A stretch of 64,000 nt of DNA from positions 43,516 to 107,515 of the forward strand of contig NZ_JACHWH010000015.1 in assembly GCF_014191255.1 (NCBI RefSeq). The letters run 5' to 3'. The translations under genes and the position numbers were made by a program. The notes beneath the pieces are model-generated. The model was not told where the DNA came from. It made no database searches and worked only from the letters and a program-made list of their open reading frames with translations. This DNA is from Amycolatopsis bartoniae (GTDB lineage: Bacteria; Actinomycetota; Actinomycetes; Mycobacteriales; Pseudonocardiaceae). Below, one piece after another: positions 52,659 through 61,632 of the stretch (position 1 is the stretch's first letter; every line of letters begins with the position of its first letter).

Positions 52659-53959
52659 CCCGCGTCGACGCGAGCCTGCGGCTGGGCATCCGCGCCAACC
52701 TGGCCCAGTTCAGCCTCCTCGTCACGGTCAACGCGCTGGTTGGCGGAGTGCTCGGGCAGGAACGGACCGTGCTGCCGCTTCTGGCCGAGCAGACCTTTCA
52801 CCTGACCGGCTACACGTTCCTGCTGACCTACGTGCTGGCCTTCGGCGTCACCAAGGCCGCTAGCAACTACTTCGCGGGGACCTGGTCGGACCGCTTCGGC
52901 CGCAAACCCGTCCTGCTCGCCGGGTGGCTCGTCGCGATCCCGGTCCCCGTGATGCTGATCTGGGCACCCTCGTGGGGCTGGGTCGTGGCCGCCAACGTGC
53001 TGCTCGGCATCAACCAGGGACTGACCTGGTCCACCACCGTGATCATGAAGATCGACCTCGCCGGACCCGCCCGCCGCGGCCTGGCGATGGGCCTCAACGA
53101 AGCCGCGGGCTACCTCGCCGTCGCCGCCACCGCCGTGACCACCGGCTACCTCGCCGCGCACTTCGGGCTGTGCCCTGCCCCGTTCCTGCTCGGAGCTGCC
53201 TACGTCGCGCTGGGCCTCGGGTTGTCCGGGCTCGTCGTGCACGAGACCCGAGAGCACGCCCGACTGGAAGCCACCCAGCACACCGCCCGCACCGACGGCC
53301 GCCACGACCACCTGCACGCAGAGCTGACCAACCGGCAGGTCTTCGGCCACACCGGCCTGCGCGAGCCCGCCCTGTCGGCTGCCAGCCAAGCGGGGATGGT
53401 CAACAACCTCAACGACGGTCTCGCCTGGGGCCTGTTCCCGATCCTGTTCGCGACCGCCGGGCTCTCGGTCTCGCGCATCGGGATTCTCGCCGCGGTCTAC
53501 CCCGCGGTCTGGGGCGCCGGGCAACTGATCACTGGGTCGCTGTCGGACCGGTGGGGCCGCAAGCAGCTCATCACCGCGGGCATGCTCGTCCAGGCCGCAG
53601 CGCTCGCTCTGGTCGCGCTCGCGGACACCTTCACCCTATGGCTGGTGGCCGCCATCTTCCTCGGCGCCGGCACCGCCATGGTCTACCCGACGCTGCTCGC
53701 CGCGATCGGCGACGTCGCCCACCCAGCATGGCGCGCTCGCGCGGTCGGCGTCTATCGGCTTTGGCGCGACGGTGGCTTCGCGGTCGGCGCACTGCTCGCC
53801 GGCATCGTCGCCGACCTATGGGGCCTGCGCGCCGCCGTCTGGGTCGTCGCCGTGCTCACCGCCGCGTCCGGAGTCATCGTCGCGGTCCGGATGTACGAGA
53901 CCCACCCGAAAACCCACCGCCCCAACCCTGTCGCCGCGTCGGAGAAAGGCGTCTTGTGA
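52655..53959 (+). CDS. MFS transporter
   Basis: A 434-residue, roughly 12-helix major-facilitator protein. The signature loop GTWSDRFGRKPVLLAGW lies between helices 2 and 3 and is repeated in the second half as GSLSDRWGRKQLITAG. A His- and Thr-rich central loop (DGRHDHLHAELTN) is unusual and might bind metal. The GTG at 52655 overlaps the upstream stop by 4 bp. Within this operon it may import or export a sulfur compound; the substrate is unproven. Confidence 0.92.
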   Translation: MTRVDASLRLGIRANLAQFSLLVTVNALVGGVLGQERTVLPLLAEQTFHLTGYTFLLTYVLAFGVTKAASNYFAGTWSDRFGRKPVLLAGWLVAIPVPVMLIWAPSWGWVVAANVLLGINQGLTWSTTVIMKIDLAGPARRGLAMGLNEAAGYLAVAATAVTTGYLAAHFGLCPAPFLLGAAYVALGLGLSGLVVHETREHARLEATQHTARTDGRHDHLHAELTNRQVFGHTGLREPALSAASQAGMVNNLNDGLAWGLFPILFATAGLSVSRIGILAAVYPAVWGAGQLITGSLSDRWGRKQLITAGMLVQAAALALVALADTFTLWLVAAIFLGAGTAMVYPTLLAAIGDVAHPAWRARAVGVYRLWRDGGFAVGALLAGIVADLWGLRAAVWVVAVLTAASGVIVAVRMYETHPKTHRPNPVAASEKGVL

Positions 53960-55110
53960 CCGTCCCCAGCGGACTTGCCGAAGGTCCGATCTACCTCGAC
54001 TACAACGCCACCACACCGATCGACCCCACTGTCACCGAGGCGATGCAGCCCTACCTGAGCACCGCGTTCGGCAACCCATCCAGCGACCACCACTACGGCC
54101 ACGGCCCCCGCGCCGCACTGGACCAGGCCCGCGCCCAGGTTGCAACGCTGATCGGGGCGAGCGGCGGCCGGATCGTGTTCACCGGGTCCGGCTCCGAAAC
54201 CGACAACCTCGCCATCCGCGGCACAGTCCTCGGCGCCGGACGCGAACGGCCGCACGTGATCACCCAGCGCACTGAGCATCCCGCGGTGCTGCAGGTATGT
54301 ACGGCCCTTCAACGCTGGCACGGCGCGGAAGTGACCTACTTGCCCGTCGACGGCTCCGGCCTGGTCGATCCCGCCGCATTGGCTGCCGCGATCACCGCCC
54401 GCACAGTGCTGGTGTCGATCATGGCAGCCAACAACGAAACCGGTGCGCTGCAACCGATCGCAGACCTCGCCCGGATCACTCATGAGCGCGGCGCGCTGTT
54501 CCACAGTGACGCCGCCCAGATGGTCGGAAAGCTCCCCTTCGACGTTACGACGGCGGACGTGGATCTGCTGACCGTGGTGGGGCACAAGATGTACGCGCCC
54601 AAAGGCATCGCCGCGCTGTACGTACGCTCGGGTGTCCCGCTGGAACCCGTCGTGTATGGCGGCGGGCAGGAACACGGCCTGCGCGCGGGCACCGAGAACG
54701 TCGCCCTCGCCGTCGCACTGGGCACCGCCGCCGAGCTGGCGAGCGACGATCTCGCCGTGGGCAACCAGCACCGCGTGCAGAAACTGCGAGATCACCTCCA
54801 CGATCGGCTCGCGACTGGCCTGCCCGACCGTGTGCTGCTCAACGGGCCCATGGCAGCACGTCTGCCGAACACCCTCAACCTCAGCATCCTCCACGCCACC
54901 GGACACCAACTGCTCGCCGCACTACCGGGCATCGCCGCGTCGACCGGCTCGGCCTGCCACAGCGGCACCCACGAACCCTCACCAGTGCTGACCGCGATGG
55001 GTTTGGATACCGACCGCGGCCTGTCTGCGTTACGGCTGTCCCTGGGCCGCTGGAGCACCACCGACGACATCGACCGTGCCGCCGACCAGATCATCACGGC
55101 CGCCAGGTAA
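53956..55110 (+). CDS. Cysteine desulfurase (NifS/IscS-like)
   Basis: A 384-residue PLP enzyme that takes sulfur from cysteine as an enzyme-bound persulfide. YLDYNATTPID starts the fold, TEHPAV and HSDAAQ contact PLP, VVGHKMYAPKG holds the Schiff-base Lys, and the catalytic Cys is in STGSACHSG. The GTG at 53956 overlaps the transporter stop by 4 bp. No IscU scaffold gene is present, so the sulfur may go to the rhodanese proteins of the operon rather than to iron-sulfur clusters. Confidence 0.93.
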   Translation: MTVPSGLAEGPIYLDYNATTPIDPTVTEAMQPYLSTAFGNPSSDHHYGHGPRAALDQARAQVATLIGASGGRIVFTGSGSETDNLAIRGTVLGAGRERPHVITQRTEHPAVLQVCTALQRWHGAEVTYLPVDGSGLVDPAALAAAITARTVLVSIMAANNETGALQPIADLARITHERGALFHSDAAQMVGKLPFDVTTADVDLLTVVGHKMYAPKGIAALYVRSGVPLEPVVYGGGQEHGLRAGTENVALAVALGTAAELASDDLAVGNQHRVQKLRDHLHDRLATGLPDRVLLNGPMAARLPNTLNLSILHATGHQLLAALPGIAASTGSACHSGTHEPSPVLTAMGLDTDRGLSALRLSLGRWSTTDDIDRAADQIITAAR

Positions 55111-55149
55111 CGACGGAACACCGACGCCCCAACGGAAAGCAGGAGATAG

Positions 55150-55495
55150 ATGACCGAGGCGAAGCCGAAGTCTGAACAGCCAGCGCGCCGAGCTGTCCAC
55201 CCGCTGCGTGCACGCCGGAGACATCCGCGACCCCCAGGGCGCCATCCACCCTCCGCTGTACGGGCACTCCACGTTCGCCTTCGACTCCACCACCGACCTG
55301 CTCGACGTCGTCGAGCGCCGCACCGAGGGCAACCTCTACACCCGCTACGGCCTCAACCCCACCATCCGTTCCCTGGAACGCAAACTCGCCGACCTCGAAG
55401 ACGCCGAAGCCGCCTTGGCCTTCGGCTCCGGCATGGCAACCGAAGCCGCAATCTTCCTGTCCCACATCAAAACCGGTGAGCACATCGTGTGCCGG
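55150..55495 (+). pseudogene. Truncated Cys/Met-metabolism PLP enzyme (sulfhydrylase-like)
   Basis: An ATG at 55150 with an AGGAG site starts a frame that shifts within 40 bp into one reading LSTRCVHAGDIRDPQGAIHP, TRYGLNPTIRSLERKLADLE and AALAFGSGMATEAA, the N-terminal part of homocysteine synthase or cystathionine gamma-lyase-type enzymes. It breaks off at about 55495, where GAPDH sequence begins. The PLP Lys region is missing. It was probably the last gene of the sulfur operon. Confidence 0.82.
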
Positions 55496-55496
55496 G

Positions 55497-55730
55497 GCAG
55501 GTCAACCGGGCCTTCGCGGAGGCGGCCGAAGGCACACTGAAGGGCTTGCCGCCGCTACACCGAGCAGCCGATCGTGTCCCGTGACATCGTCGGGGACCCG
55601 GCGTCGTGCGTGTTCGACGCAAGCCTGACCAAGGCCGAGGGTGATTTGGTCAAGGTCTTCGGCTGGTATGACAACGAGTGGGGCTGCACCCACCGCACAC
55701 TCGACCTCGTCGAGGCTCGTCGCCGGACGA
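55497..55730 (+). pseudogene. C-terminal fragment of glyceraldehyde-3-phosphate dehydrogenase
   Basis: QVNRAFAEAAEGTLKGL, then after a small shift SRDIVGDPASCVFDASLTKA and VKVFGWYDNEWG, is the C-terminal end of GAPDH. The catalytic Cys domain is absent. It is joined without a gap to the sulfhydrylase fragment, so a deletion fused two unrelated genes. Confidence 0.8.
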
Positions 55731-55842
55731 CTCGGCTGAGGACCGTGTCAGCTCCCGGGGTGTCCGGGCCAGGATGGCCCGGTAGGTGCGGAACTTCGCC
55801 CGGCTCGCGGTGTCGGTCGTCACCACGGACGCCGCGACGGGT

Positions 55843-56310
55843 GCGGCCGGGCGCGATTAGCCGGGCTGGCTGAGACCGTCGAGAGTCTGTACGAGGCGCA
55901 GGCTGAGAAGCGCGAGGAACCGGCGGTATTGGCGGCTCGCCGGGTGGTCGAGGAGTGCGACCAGGCGTTGGCGCGCCATCGGGCGGCCTTGGAAGCGGGG
56001 GCGGACCCGCAGCTGGTGACCCGCTGGATGGCAGAGACCCAGGCCCGGCGCGCGGAGGCACTTACCAAGACTCGGGTGAGCATCCGACCGTCACGGCTGT
56101 CCCGGGACGAAATCCGGCAGCTCATCAAAGACCTGGGCGACATCCGCCAAGCCCTGACCCTCGCGGACCCGGGGGACAAGGCAGAGGTTTACCAGCAGCT
56201 GGGCCTGCAGCTGGTCTACTACCCGGGTAAACGAACTGTGCGGGCCGAGACGAATCTCGACCCGCACAGTTGGGGTTATGGGAAGTGTCCGAGGGGGGAG
56301 TTGCACACTA
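55843..56310 (+). pseudogene. C-terminal remnant of a large serine recombinase
   Basis: AGLAETVESLYEAQAEK, RRVVEECDQALARHRAALEA and DKAEVYQQLGLQLVYYPGKR form the coiled-coil tail of large serine recombinases that integrate actinobacterial elements. The N-terminal catalytic domain and the zinc ribbon are missing. The frame runs on through a tRNA-like sequence, where it reads KCPRGELHTNHTP, similar to the read-through CPRGDLNPHA seen at many integration junctions. Confidence 0.7.
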
Positions 56311-56325
56311 ACCACACGCCTGCCG
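56286..56325 (-). other. Possible attachment-site remnant (tRNA 3'-like)
   Basis: GTGTCCGAGGGGGGAGTTG resembles the complement of the 3' end of a tRNA (usual form: tGTCCGAGGGGGGACTTGAA), with mismatches. Its position directly after a recombinase remnant suggests an att junction. It is not a complete tRNA gene. Confidence 0.4.
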
Positions 56326-56541
56326 TTGTCTACCTAATGACGCGGTCGAGGCTGTGGGCGGGCCGGTTCCTGGCGAGGTCACTACCGGGCGGCAACGGAC
56401 GGCCCCGCTCCTTCTGACCTGCGGCATCTTTACGGGTGGAAACACGGCAAGCGACGGTGTGTTCTCTGCGCGGTGTTCCAGTAAGTGGCGCCCCGTGTGT
56501 GGCTTCGCAATCCAGTTCTCCCCAGCGTGCATGATGTTCGC

Positions 56542-57357
56542 ATGCCAAAGGATGCGGCCCACGATCGGGAAGACGAGTGTCTCAAACTGGTGTGTGCAGC
56601 GCTGTCCAATCCTTCCAGATCACTCGCCATCGAAGACAGGCCCGATCGTGCAGGCCAGGTGCGCGACTTGACAGTCGACGCCCTGATACGCGTCATCGAG
56701 GATGGCTACGACGCTGCGTGGGCGGCTGACGTGTGCCTTGCCTCGCGGAGTTTCGACCCGAAGCTGCCTGCTGCCATGAATCAGCTGCGCGAGATCCTCC
56801 TGCCACCGCTTAGTGACCTCGCAGCACGGGCAGGCCACCATGTCAGCTTGAGTTGCCGTGCGTACGTCCGGTTGCCAGGAGTGTCTCGGAACGAGTGGCG
56901 GCGGATGCTGAACGGTTATGTGCGCAACGTGTACGACCGGGCTGTCATGGCCCTGGTCCGGCCCGACAAAGAGTGGTACGACCATGAAGTAGGCATCTAC
57001 TGGCACCCTGACAGCTCCGACTTTGACGTCGAACCTGTACGCCTTCAGTTCTACGACCCGTTCAGAATGGAGGGCTTTCGCTTCTCGCGTGCCGTACCGC
57101 TGAAGTTGACCAAGCAACTGAAGCGAGCCCATGATGCGGGGTACCCAACACTTCTGATTCTCGACCAGAAACCGCCAAGTTACGTCACCTGGCTTAGTAA
57201 CACTTGCCCTGATCCGCATGAACTCGGCGAAGCAATGGCATTTCTGGTTGGCCGACACAGAGCAAGCCTTTCCGCCTGTGTGCTTGTTGACCACGATGAT
57301 TCAGTGCATGAGATTTACCGTCATGTGCGCAAGACCATAAACGTTCTTGCGCACTAA
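56542..57357 (+). CDS. Protein of unknown function in the accessory island
   Basis: A 271-residue protein I do not recognise. The start ATG 56542 (MPKDAAHDRE) is chosen because the earlier part of the frame lacks a ribosome site. It has no signal peptide or membrane helix. Notable segments are the basic-aromatic RMLNGYVRNVYDRAV, an EWYDHEVGIYWHPDSSD acidic stretch and KQLKRAHDAGYPTLLILDQK, which has a Lys, Asp and Gln pattern loosely like nuclease cores, though no assignment is safe. Codon use is less GC-rich than in the catabolic genes, in keeping with recent transfer. It lies between an integration remnant and an IS3 fragment, so a defence or phage-related role is possible. Confidence 0.7.
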   Translation: MPKDAAHDREDECLKLVCAALSNPSRSLAIEDRPDRAGQVRDLTVDALIRVIEDGYDAAWAADVCLASRSFDPKLPAAMNQLREILLPPLSDLAARAGHHVSLSCRAYVRLPGVSRNEWRRMLNGYVRNVYDRAVMALVRPDKEWYDHEVGIYWHPDSSDFDVEPVRLQFYDPFRMEGFRFSRAVPLKLTKQLKRAHDAGYPTLLILDQKPPSYVTWLSNTCPDPHELGEAMAFLVGRHRASLSACVLVDHDDSVHEIYRHVRKTINVLAH

Positions 57358-57420
57358 CCCTAACGCTTAGCTGAGGCTGATTAAGCGCGTTTCTTCAGGC
57401 CAAGGCATCCACCTACCCTC

Positions 57421-57945
57421 GTGCAACACGGTCTAACCGCAAAACTGTCGGAGGTCGTTGGCAGTCTGAACACCGCACCGCAGAAGGAAAACTGTTATCT
57501 CTGCGCGGTCAAGGACGCCTGTTCCAACCGGATCGTGGGTTACTCCATCGACTCCCGGATGAAGTCCCGTCTCGCTGTCACCGCGCTCACCAACGCCCTC
57601 GCCCGCCGCAGCGGGGTTGCTGGCTGCGTGGTGCACACCGACCGCGGATCGCACTTTCGATCCAGGAAGTTCGTCCGTGCGCTCGCGCGTCACGGCCTGA
57701 CCGGCTCGGTGGGCCAGGTCGGCGCCGCGGGAGACAACGCCGCCATGAAAAGCTTCTTCGCGTTGCTGCAGAACAACGTTCTTAACCGGCGCACCTGGTC
57801 CACCCGACCCGAACTCCGCACCGCGATCGTCACCTGGACTGAACACACCTACCACCGCCGCAGCCGGCCAGACCGCCCTCGGTCGATTGACCCCCATCGA
57901 ATACGAAACATCACGACCACGCCAGCCAGCCAGGCCGCGTGACCA
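57421..57945 (+). mobile_element. IS3-family transposase remnant (integrase core)
   Basis: CAVKDACSNRIVGYSIDSRM, HTDRGSHFRSRKFVRAL and HGLTGSVGQVGAAGDNAAMK are the rve integrase core of an IS3 OrfB. The OrfA part and the N-terminus are missing, and a frameshift near 57870 moves ALGRLTPIEYET out of frame. Non-functional. Confidence 0.85.
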
Positions 57946-58090
57946 CAACTGTCACTAATCGTGCAGCAGACTGGCCGTCGCCCTTCTGCGTCATGATGCC
58001 CGATTCGAGCAACGGCCCACTTGTTGGTTGGTTACAGGACGGCGGACGGGCACTCAGTGGATTATCGGGTGATGTCTCTACCCTGTCGGA

Positions 58091-60451
58091 ATGCAGCACC
58101 TGCCTTCAGCCCAGACAGCGACCGTTGGTGTGGCGCACGTCCGGTTGCGCGTCGAACGAGATCTGGGCTGGCTCTTCCGAGAACAGTCGACCGGTGACCA
58201 CGGCGTGGATGCCCAGGTCGAGATCGTCGAAGACGGGCGGGCCACCGGCCGTGTCCTGGCGCTCCAGATCAAGTCCGGCGCGAGCTTCTTCAGTTCGCCT
58301 GCAGAGAACGGCTGGTGGTTCCGGCCGAAGCCCCGGCATATCGAGTACTGGCTGCACCACACCCTCCCGGTAGTCGTCGTCCTTTGGAACCCCGCCAACA
58401 ACACCTGCCACTGGCAGGAAGTCTCCCCGGCCACCCTGGTCAAGGGCCCCCAGGGCGGCACGAGGCTCTTGGTACCCAGTAGCCAGCGACTCGAGGCGGA
58501 CGGCGCGGAAGCATTGCGCCAGCTCACCTCGAACGCACCTTCGAGCCGGCGTCGCCGACCCCGGCTGTCGAGCGCATCGGCCGCCGATCCTCGGCTTTGG
58601 CCTATGGCCCGCGATGTCACGTTAACCGAACTCGGTGTCCACCGAGCCGCCCCTCTGGACGGGCAGGACATCGCCACCCCTTACGTGCAGCGTGACCTGG
58701 AACGGGAGCTGCGGACGCTGCTGCGGACGGTGAAGGACAACGGCGGCTTCATCGTCATCGCAGGTGAGTCGGGAGCGGGCAAGAGTCGACTGGCTGCGGA
58801 GGTGGTCCAGGATCTGATGGGCGACCACCTTCTGAGCATCCCAGAAACAGCCGAACAGCTCGGGGCCGTCGGCGCGGCGATCGACCAGGTCCCCGAGACG
58901 GCTGTGCTCTGGCTGGACGACCTGGACCGCTTCCTCAGCCCGGCCGGCCTGACCTCGGCGGTGCTCGATCAGCTGCTGGGCCGCCGGATGATCATCGTCG
59001 CGACGTTGCGGGCCGGCCGCCGCATCGACCGCTCGGGGATTGGCGCGGCGAAGAGCCCAGAGGCGAGGTTGCTCGAACGAGCCACGACGGTTCACCTGGA
59101 CCGGGTCTGGTCCGCGGACGAAGTGGCGCTCGCCGGGGAGACCGATGATGCCCGGCTCGCCGACGCCGCCGACGTAGCCGGCAGCTACGGCATCGCGGAA
59201 TACCTGGCAGCCGGGCCGCAGATCGTGGCCGCGCACCGCGACGCCTGGGCACCCGATCACCAACCCCGAGCCGCTGCCTTGATCGCCGCGGCGGTAGACT
59301 TCGCCCGCGCGGGCCTGTTCGGCGCCCTGCCGGTGGAGCTACTGGCAGAGGCCCACGATTACTACCTGGACCAGCGAGGTGGCCGACGGCTCCGGCCGGA
59401 ATCCTTCGACCGGGCGATCGCTTGGGCGGCGGCTCTCCGTTGCGGGACGACGAGCCCTCTTCAACCGGGCGACGACGACCGAACCTACCAGGCATTCGAC
59501 TACCTCGTGGATCACGCCGAGGCGGCAGACACGGCCGTGCCGGATGTAGTCTGGCGATCGGCGCTGGCCTTCACCAAGGACAAACCGGCCCGGCATTTCA
59601 TCGTTGGACTTACCGCTTGGCGGCTCGGCTTCGCGGAACCGGCATACACCTCATGGCGCTACCTCGCTGAGGAAGGTTATGGGCCAGGGTTATTCTGGCT
59701 CGGGCTCTTCTACGAGCACAACGGCCGTGTAGATAAGGCCGAGGAGTATTTCCACCGGGCCGTCGAAGCCGGTGATCTGCACGGCGCGCAAGCATTGGCC
59801 AGGCTTTGCGCCGAACGAGAAGAGATCCGCGAGGCGGAGTCCTGGTACGAGAAGGCCGCGGACGCCGGCATCTTCCCCGCCGCTGGGCTACGGGCCCAAC
59901 TACACCGCGATCGCGGTGAATGGCAGCAAGCGGTGTACTGGTTCGTCCGCGAGTTCGAGGCTGGCGACACCCTCGACGCCCTCCATATGGCCGCCGAGGT
60001 GTGCAGCAGCGTCGGTCGTCCGGACCTCGCGGCGGGCTGGTATGACGCCGCCCTCGAAGTGGGCAGCATCGAAGCCATCCACATGGCCGCCAATTTCGCC
60101 TATTTCCAGCAGGATTGGAGGCGCCTCGAGCGCCTCTGCGAGGCACTGCGGGAAAGTTCGGCGGTCGACGGCCGGGGTGCTGTCGAGGCAGACCAGCTGA
60201 TCGGGATGATGCTCCGCGACCAGGGTGACCTCGCCGGCGCCGAAGTGGCCTTACGCAGAGCCCACGACGCTGGCGATGACAGGGCGTCAATGAGTTTGTC
60301 GTCCCTGCTAACTGACCAAGGCCGCCAGGACGAAGCAGACGAAGTGGTGCAGCACATCTCCATCCAAACAGGAGACGGCCGCGTCTTGAAGTGGCACGAG
60401 TACTTGGCCGAAGCCGCGGCCGACGAAAAGCCGGAGCCAGCGACTCAGTGA
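58091..60451 (+). CDS. Probable anti-phage STAND-like protein: DUF4365 domain, P-loop NTPase, helical repeats
   Basis: A 786-residue three-part protein. Residues 10-120 match DUF4365, a PD-(D/E)xK nuclease-like fold: GDHGVDAQVEIV gives Asp40 and Glu44, LALQIKSG gives Gln59 and Lys61, and EYWLHHTLPVVVVLW follows. Residues 200-400 hold an NTPase with Walker A GESGAGKS (225-232), Walker B LWLDDLD (273-279) and a sensor-like IIVATLR. From about residue 490 to the end come Sel1/TPR-like helical repeats (GLFWLGLFYEHNGRVDKAEE, EESWYEKAADAG-type units). An effector, switch and repeat-sensor order is the logic of STAND defence proteins such as Avs. No adjacent partner gene is intact, so it may act alone. 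Confidence 0.82.
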   Translation: MQHLPSAQTATVGVAHVRLRVERDLGWLFREQSTGDHGVDAQVEIVEDGRATGRVLALQIKSGASFFSSPAENGWWFRPKPRHIEYWLHHTLPVVVVLWNPANNTCHWQEVSPATLVKGPQGGTRLLVPSSQRLEADGAEALRQLTSNAPSSRRRRPRLSSASAADPRLWPMARDVTLTELGVHRAAPLDGQDIATPYVQRDLERELRTLLRTVKDNGGFIVIAGESGAGKSRLAAEVVQDLMGDHLLSIPETAEQLGAVGAAIDQVPETAVLWLDDLDRFLSPAGLTSAVLDQLLGRRMIIVATLRAGRRIDRSGIGAAKSPEARLLERATTVHLDRVWSADEVALAGETDDARLADAADVAGSYGIAEYLAAGPQIVAAHRDAWAPDHQPRAAALIAAAVDFARAGLFGALPVELLAEAHDYYLDQRGGRRLRPESFDRAIAWAAALRCGTTSPLQPGDDDRTYQAFDYLVDHAEAADTAVPDVVWRSALAFTKDKPARHFIVGLTAWRLGFAEPAYTSWRYLAEEGYGPGLFWLGLFYEHNGRVDKAEEYFHRAVEAGDLHGAQALARLCAEREEIREAESWYEKAADAGIFPAAGLRAQLHRDRGEWQQAVYWFVREFEAGDTLDALHMAAEVCSSVGRPDLAAGWYDAALEVGSIEAIHMAANFAYFQQDWRRLERLCEALRESSAVDGRGAVEADQLIGMMLRDQGDLAGAEVALRRAHDAGDDRASMSLSSLLTDQGRQDEADEVVQHISIQTGDGRVLKWHEYLAEAAADEKPEPATQ

Positions 60452-60699
60452 CCCAGGACGTAGTTGGCGACCGCGAAGGCCAGGTTGAGAATACCGACCG
60501 GAACAAGATGATAAATCTGTCAAGAATTAACAATTAGTCAGATTCCCGCGGCAATCACGCCAATCGTCCTGCCGGACGGGTTGTTGATCCGGGTCGACAT
60601 GCTTCTGGTGATAGAGCGTCGGCCGCGGGAGAGTTAGCGGTGAGCAGTATGGGCATGTTCGAGTCTTCGGCAGGGCGCGGCCCAGACAGTGAGCCTTTT

Positions 60700-61470
60700 T
60701 CAACTTCCCGTCTTGGTAGCGCTGTGAAGGACCGTCACGGCCTTGACCAGGCTGGTGATCCGGGTGGTGCTGCACCGGAGCTTGCGCAGGAGACGCCAGC
60801 CCTTCAGGGCTGCGTTGGCCTGCTCGCCGGCGGCCCGGATCCGGGTGTGGGAGCCGGTTGACCGCCTGTTGGCCTGCGGAGAGATTCGCCCACCGACCCC
60901 AGTAGGGCACGCGGACGGTGCCGCCGGCGCCGCGGTGGCCCTTGTCGGCCCAGCAGCGGATGTCGGCGGCGGTCAACGCCTCGATAATGCCGGGGGGACG
61001 GGCGGCCTTGATGTCGTGCACTGCGCCGGGCAGGGCGGGCGAGGCCCACAGCAGACGGCCGAGCGGATCGGCCAGGACCTGCACGTTCATCCCGTGTTCG
61101 CGGTGCTTTCCGGAGTAGAAGGGGCGGTCGGCGGCGATCCGGTCGATCGGCAGGAGCGTGCCGTCCAGGATCACCAAGGCGATCCGCCGGGCCTGCCGGA
61201 TCGCGTCGGCCAACGTGGGGCGAGCGCGGCAAGCAGGTCGATTGCGTCGCGGATGTCGCGGTAGGCAGTGGCCACGCCGATCCCGAAACTGGCGGCGAGG
61301 CGTGCGTAGGTATCCCCGCAGCGCAGGTGCGCGAGCACGAGCAGGGCCTGGCGGTACACCGGTAGCCTGCGCCACCCAGTGCCTCGTTCGCGGCGACGCC
61401 GTTGCAGGTGCCCGGCGAGGAACCGCAGGTGCGAACTGGACAGGTCAATCGCGGACGGGTAGACAAGCAT
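60700..61470 (-). mobile_element. IS5-family transposase, frameshifted
   Basis: From ATG 61470 the transposase reads LVYPSAIDLSSSHLRFLAGH and DTYARLAASFGIGVATAYRD. Near 61215 it shifts to LADAIRQARRIALVILDGTL and PFYSGKHREHGMNVQVLADP, with catalytic Asp residues. Near 60856 it shifts again to IRAAGEQANAALKGWRLLRK, ending at 60700. It is an inactive copy inserted between the defence gene and the acetyltransferase. Confidence 0.85.
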
Positions 61471-61507
61471 GGCCAAGCTCCTGGTCGAGCGAGTGATCTT
61501 GGTCGTG

Positions 61508-61526
61508 AACTCCTCTACCAGGAGTT
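61508..61526. repeat. Small perfect hairpin beside the IS5 remnant
   Basis: AACTCCT (61508-61514) and AGGAGTT (61520-61526) flank a 5-base loop, between the transposase start and the acetyltransferase. It may be part of the IS end or the end of a lost gene. The role is unknown. Confidence 0.4.
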
Positions 61527-61632
61527 TCGCCACATTCAGCACGTGGGGACCGACAAACTCCAGCCTGTCGCAACCAGGTTGGGAAGTGCTCACTGCCGGA
61601 CGGGGGATGTTCCGGGCGCGATACTGGCCTTC

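Noticed and set aside
56286..56325. tRNA gene
   Set aside because: Only a 3'-arm-like stretch with mismatches is present; no acceptor, D-arm or anticodon stem was found.
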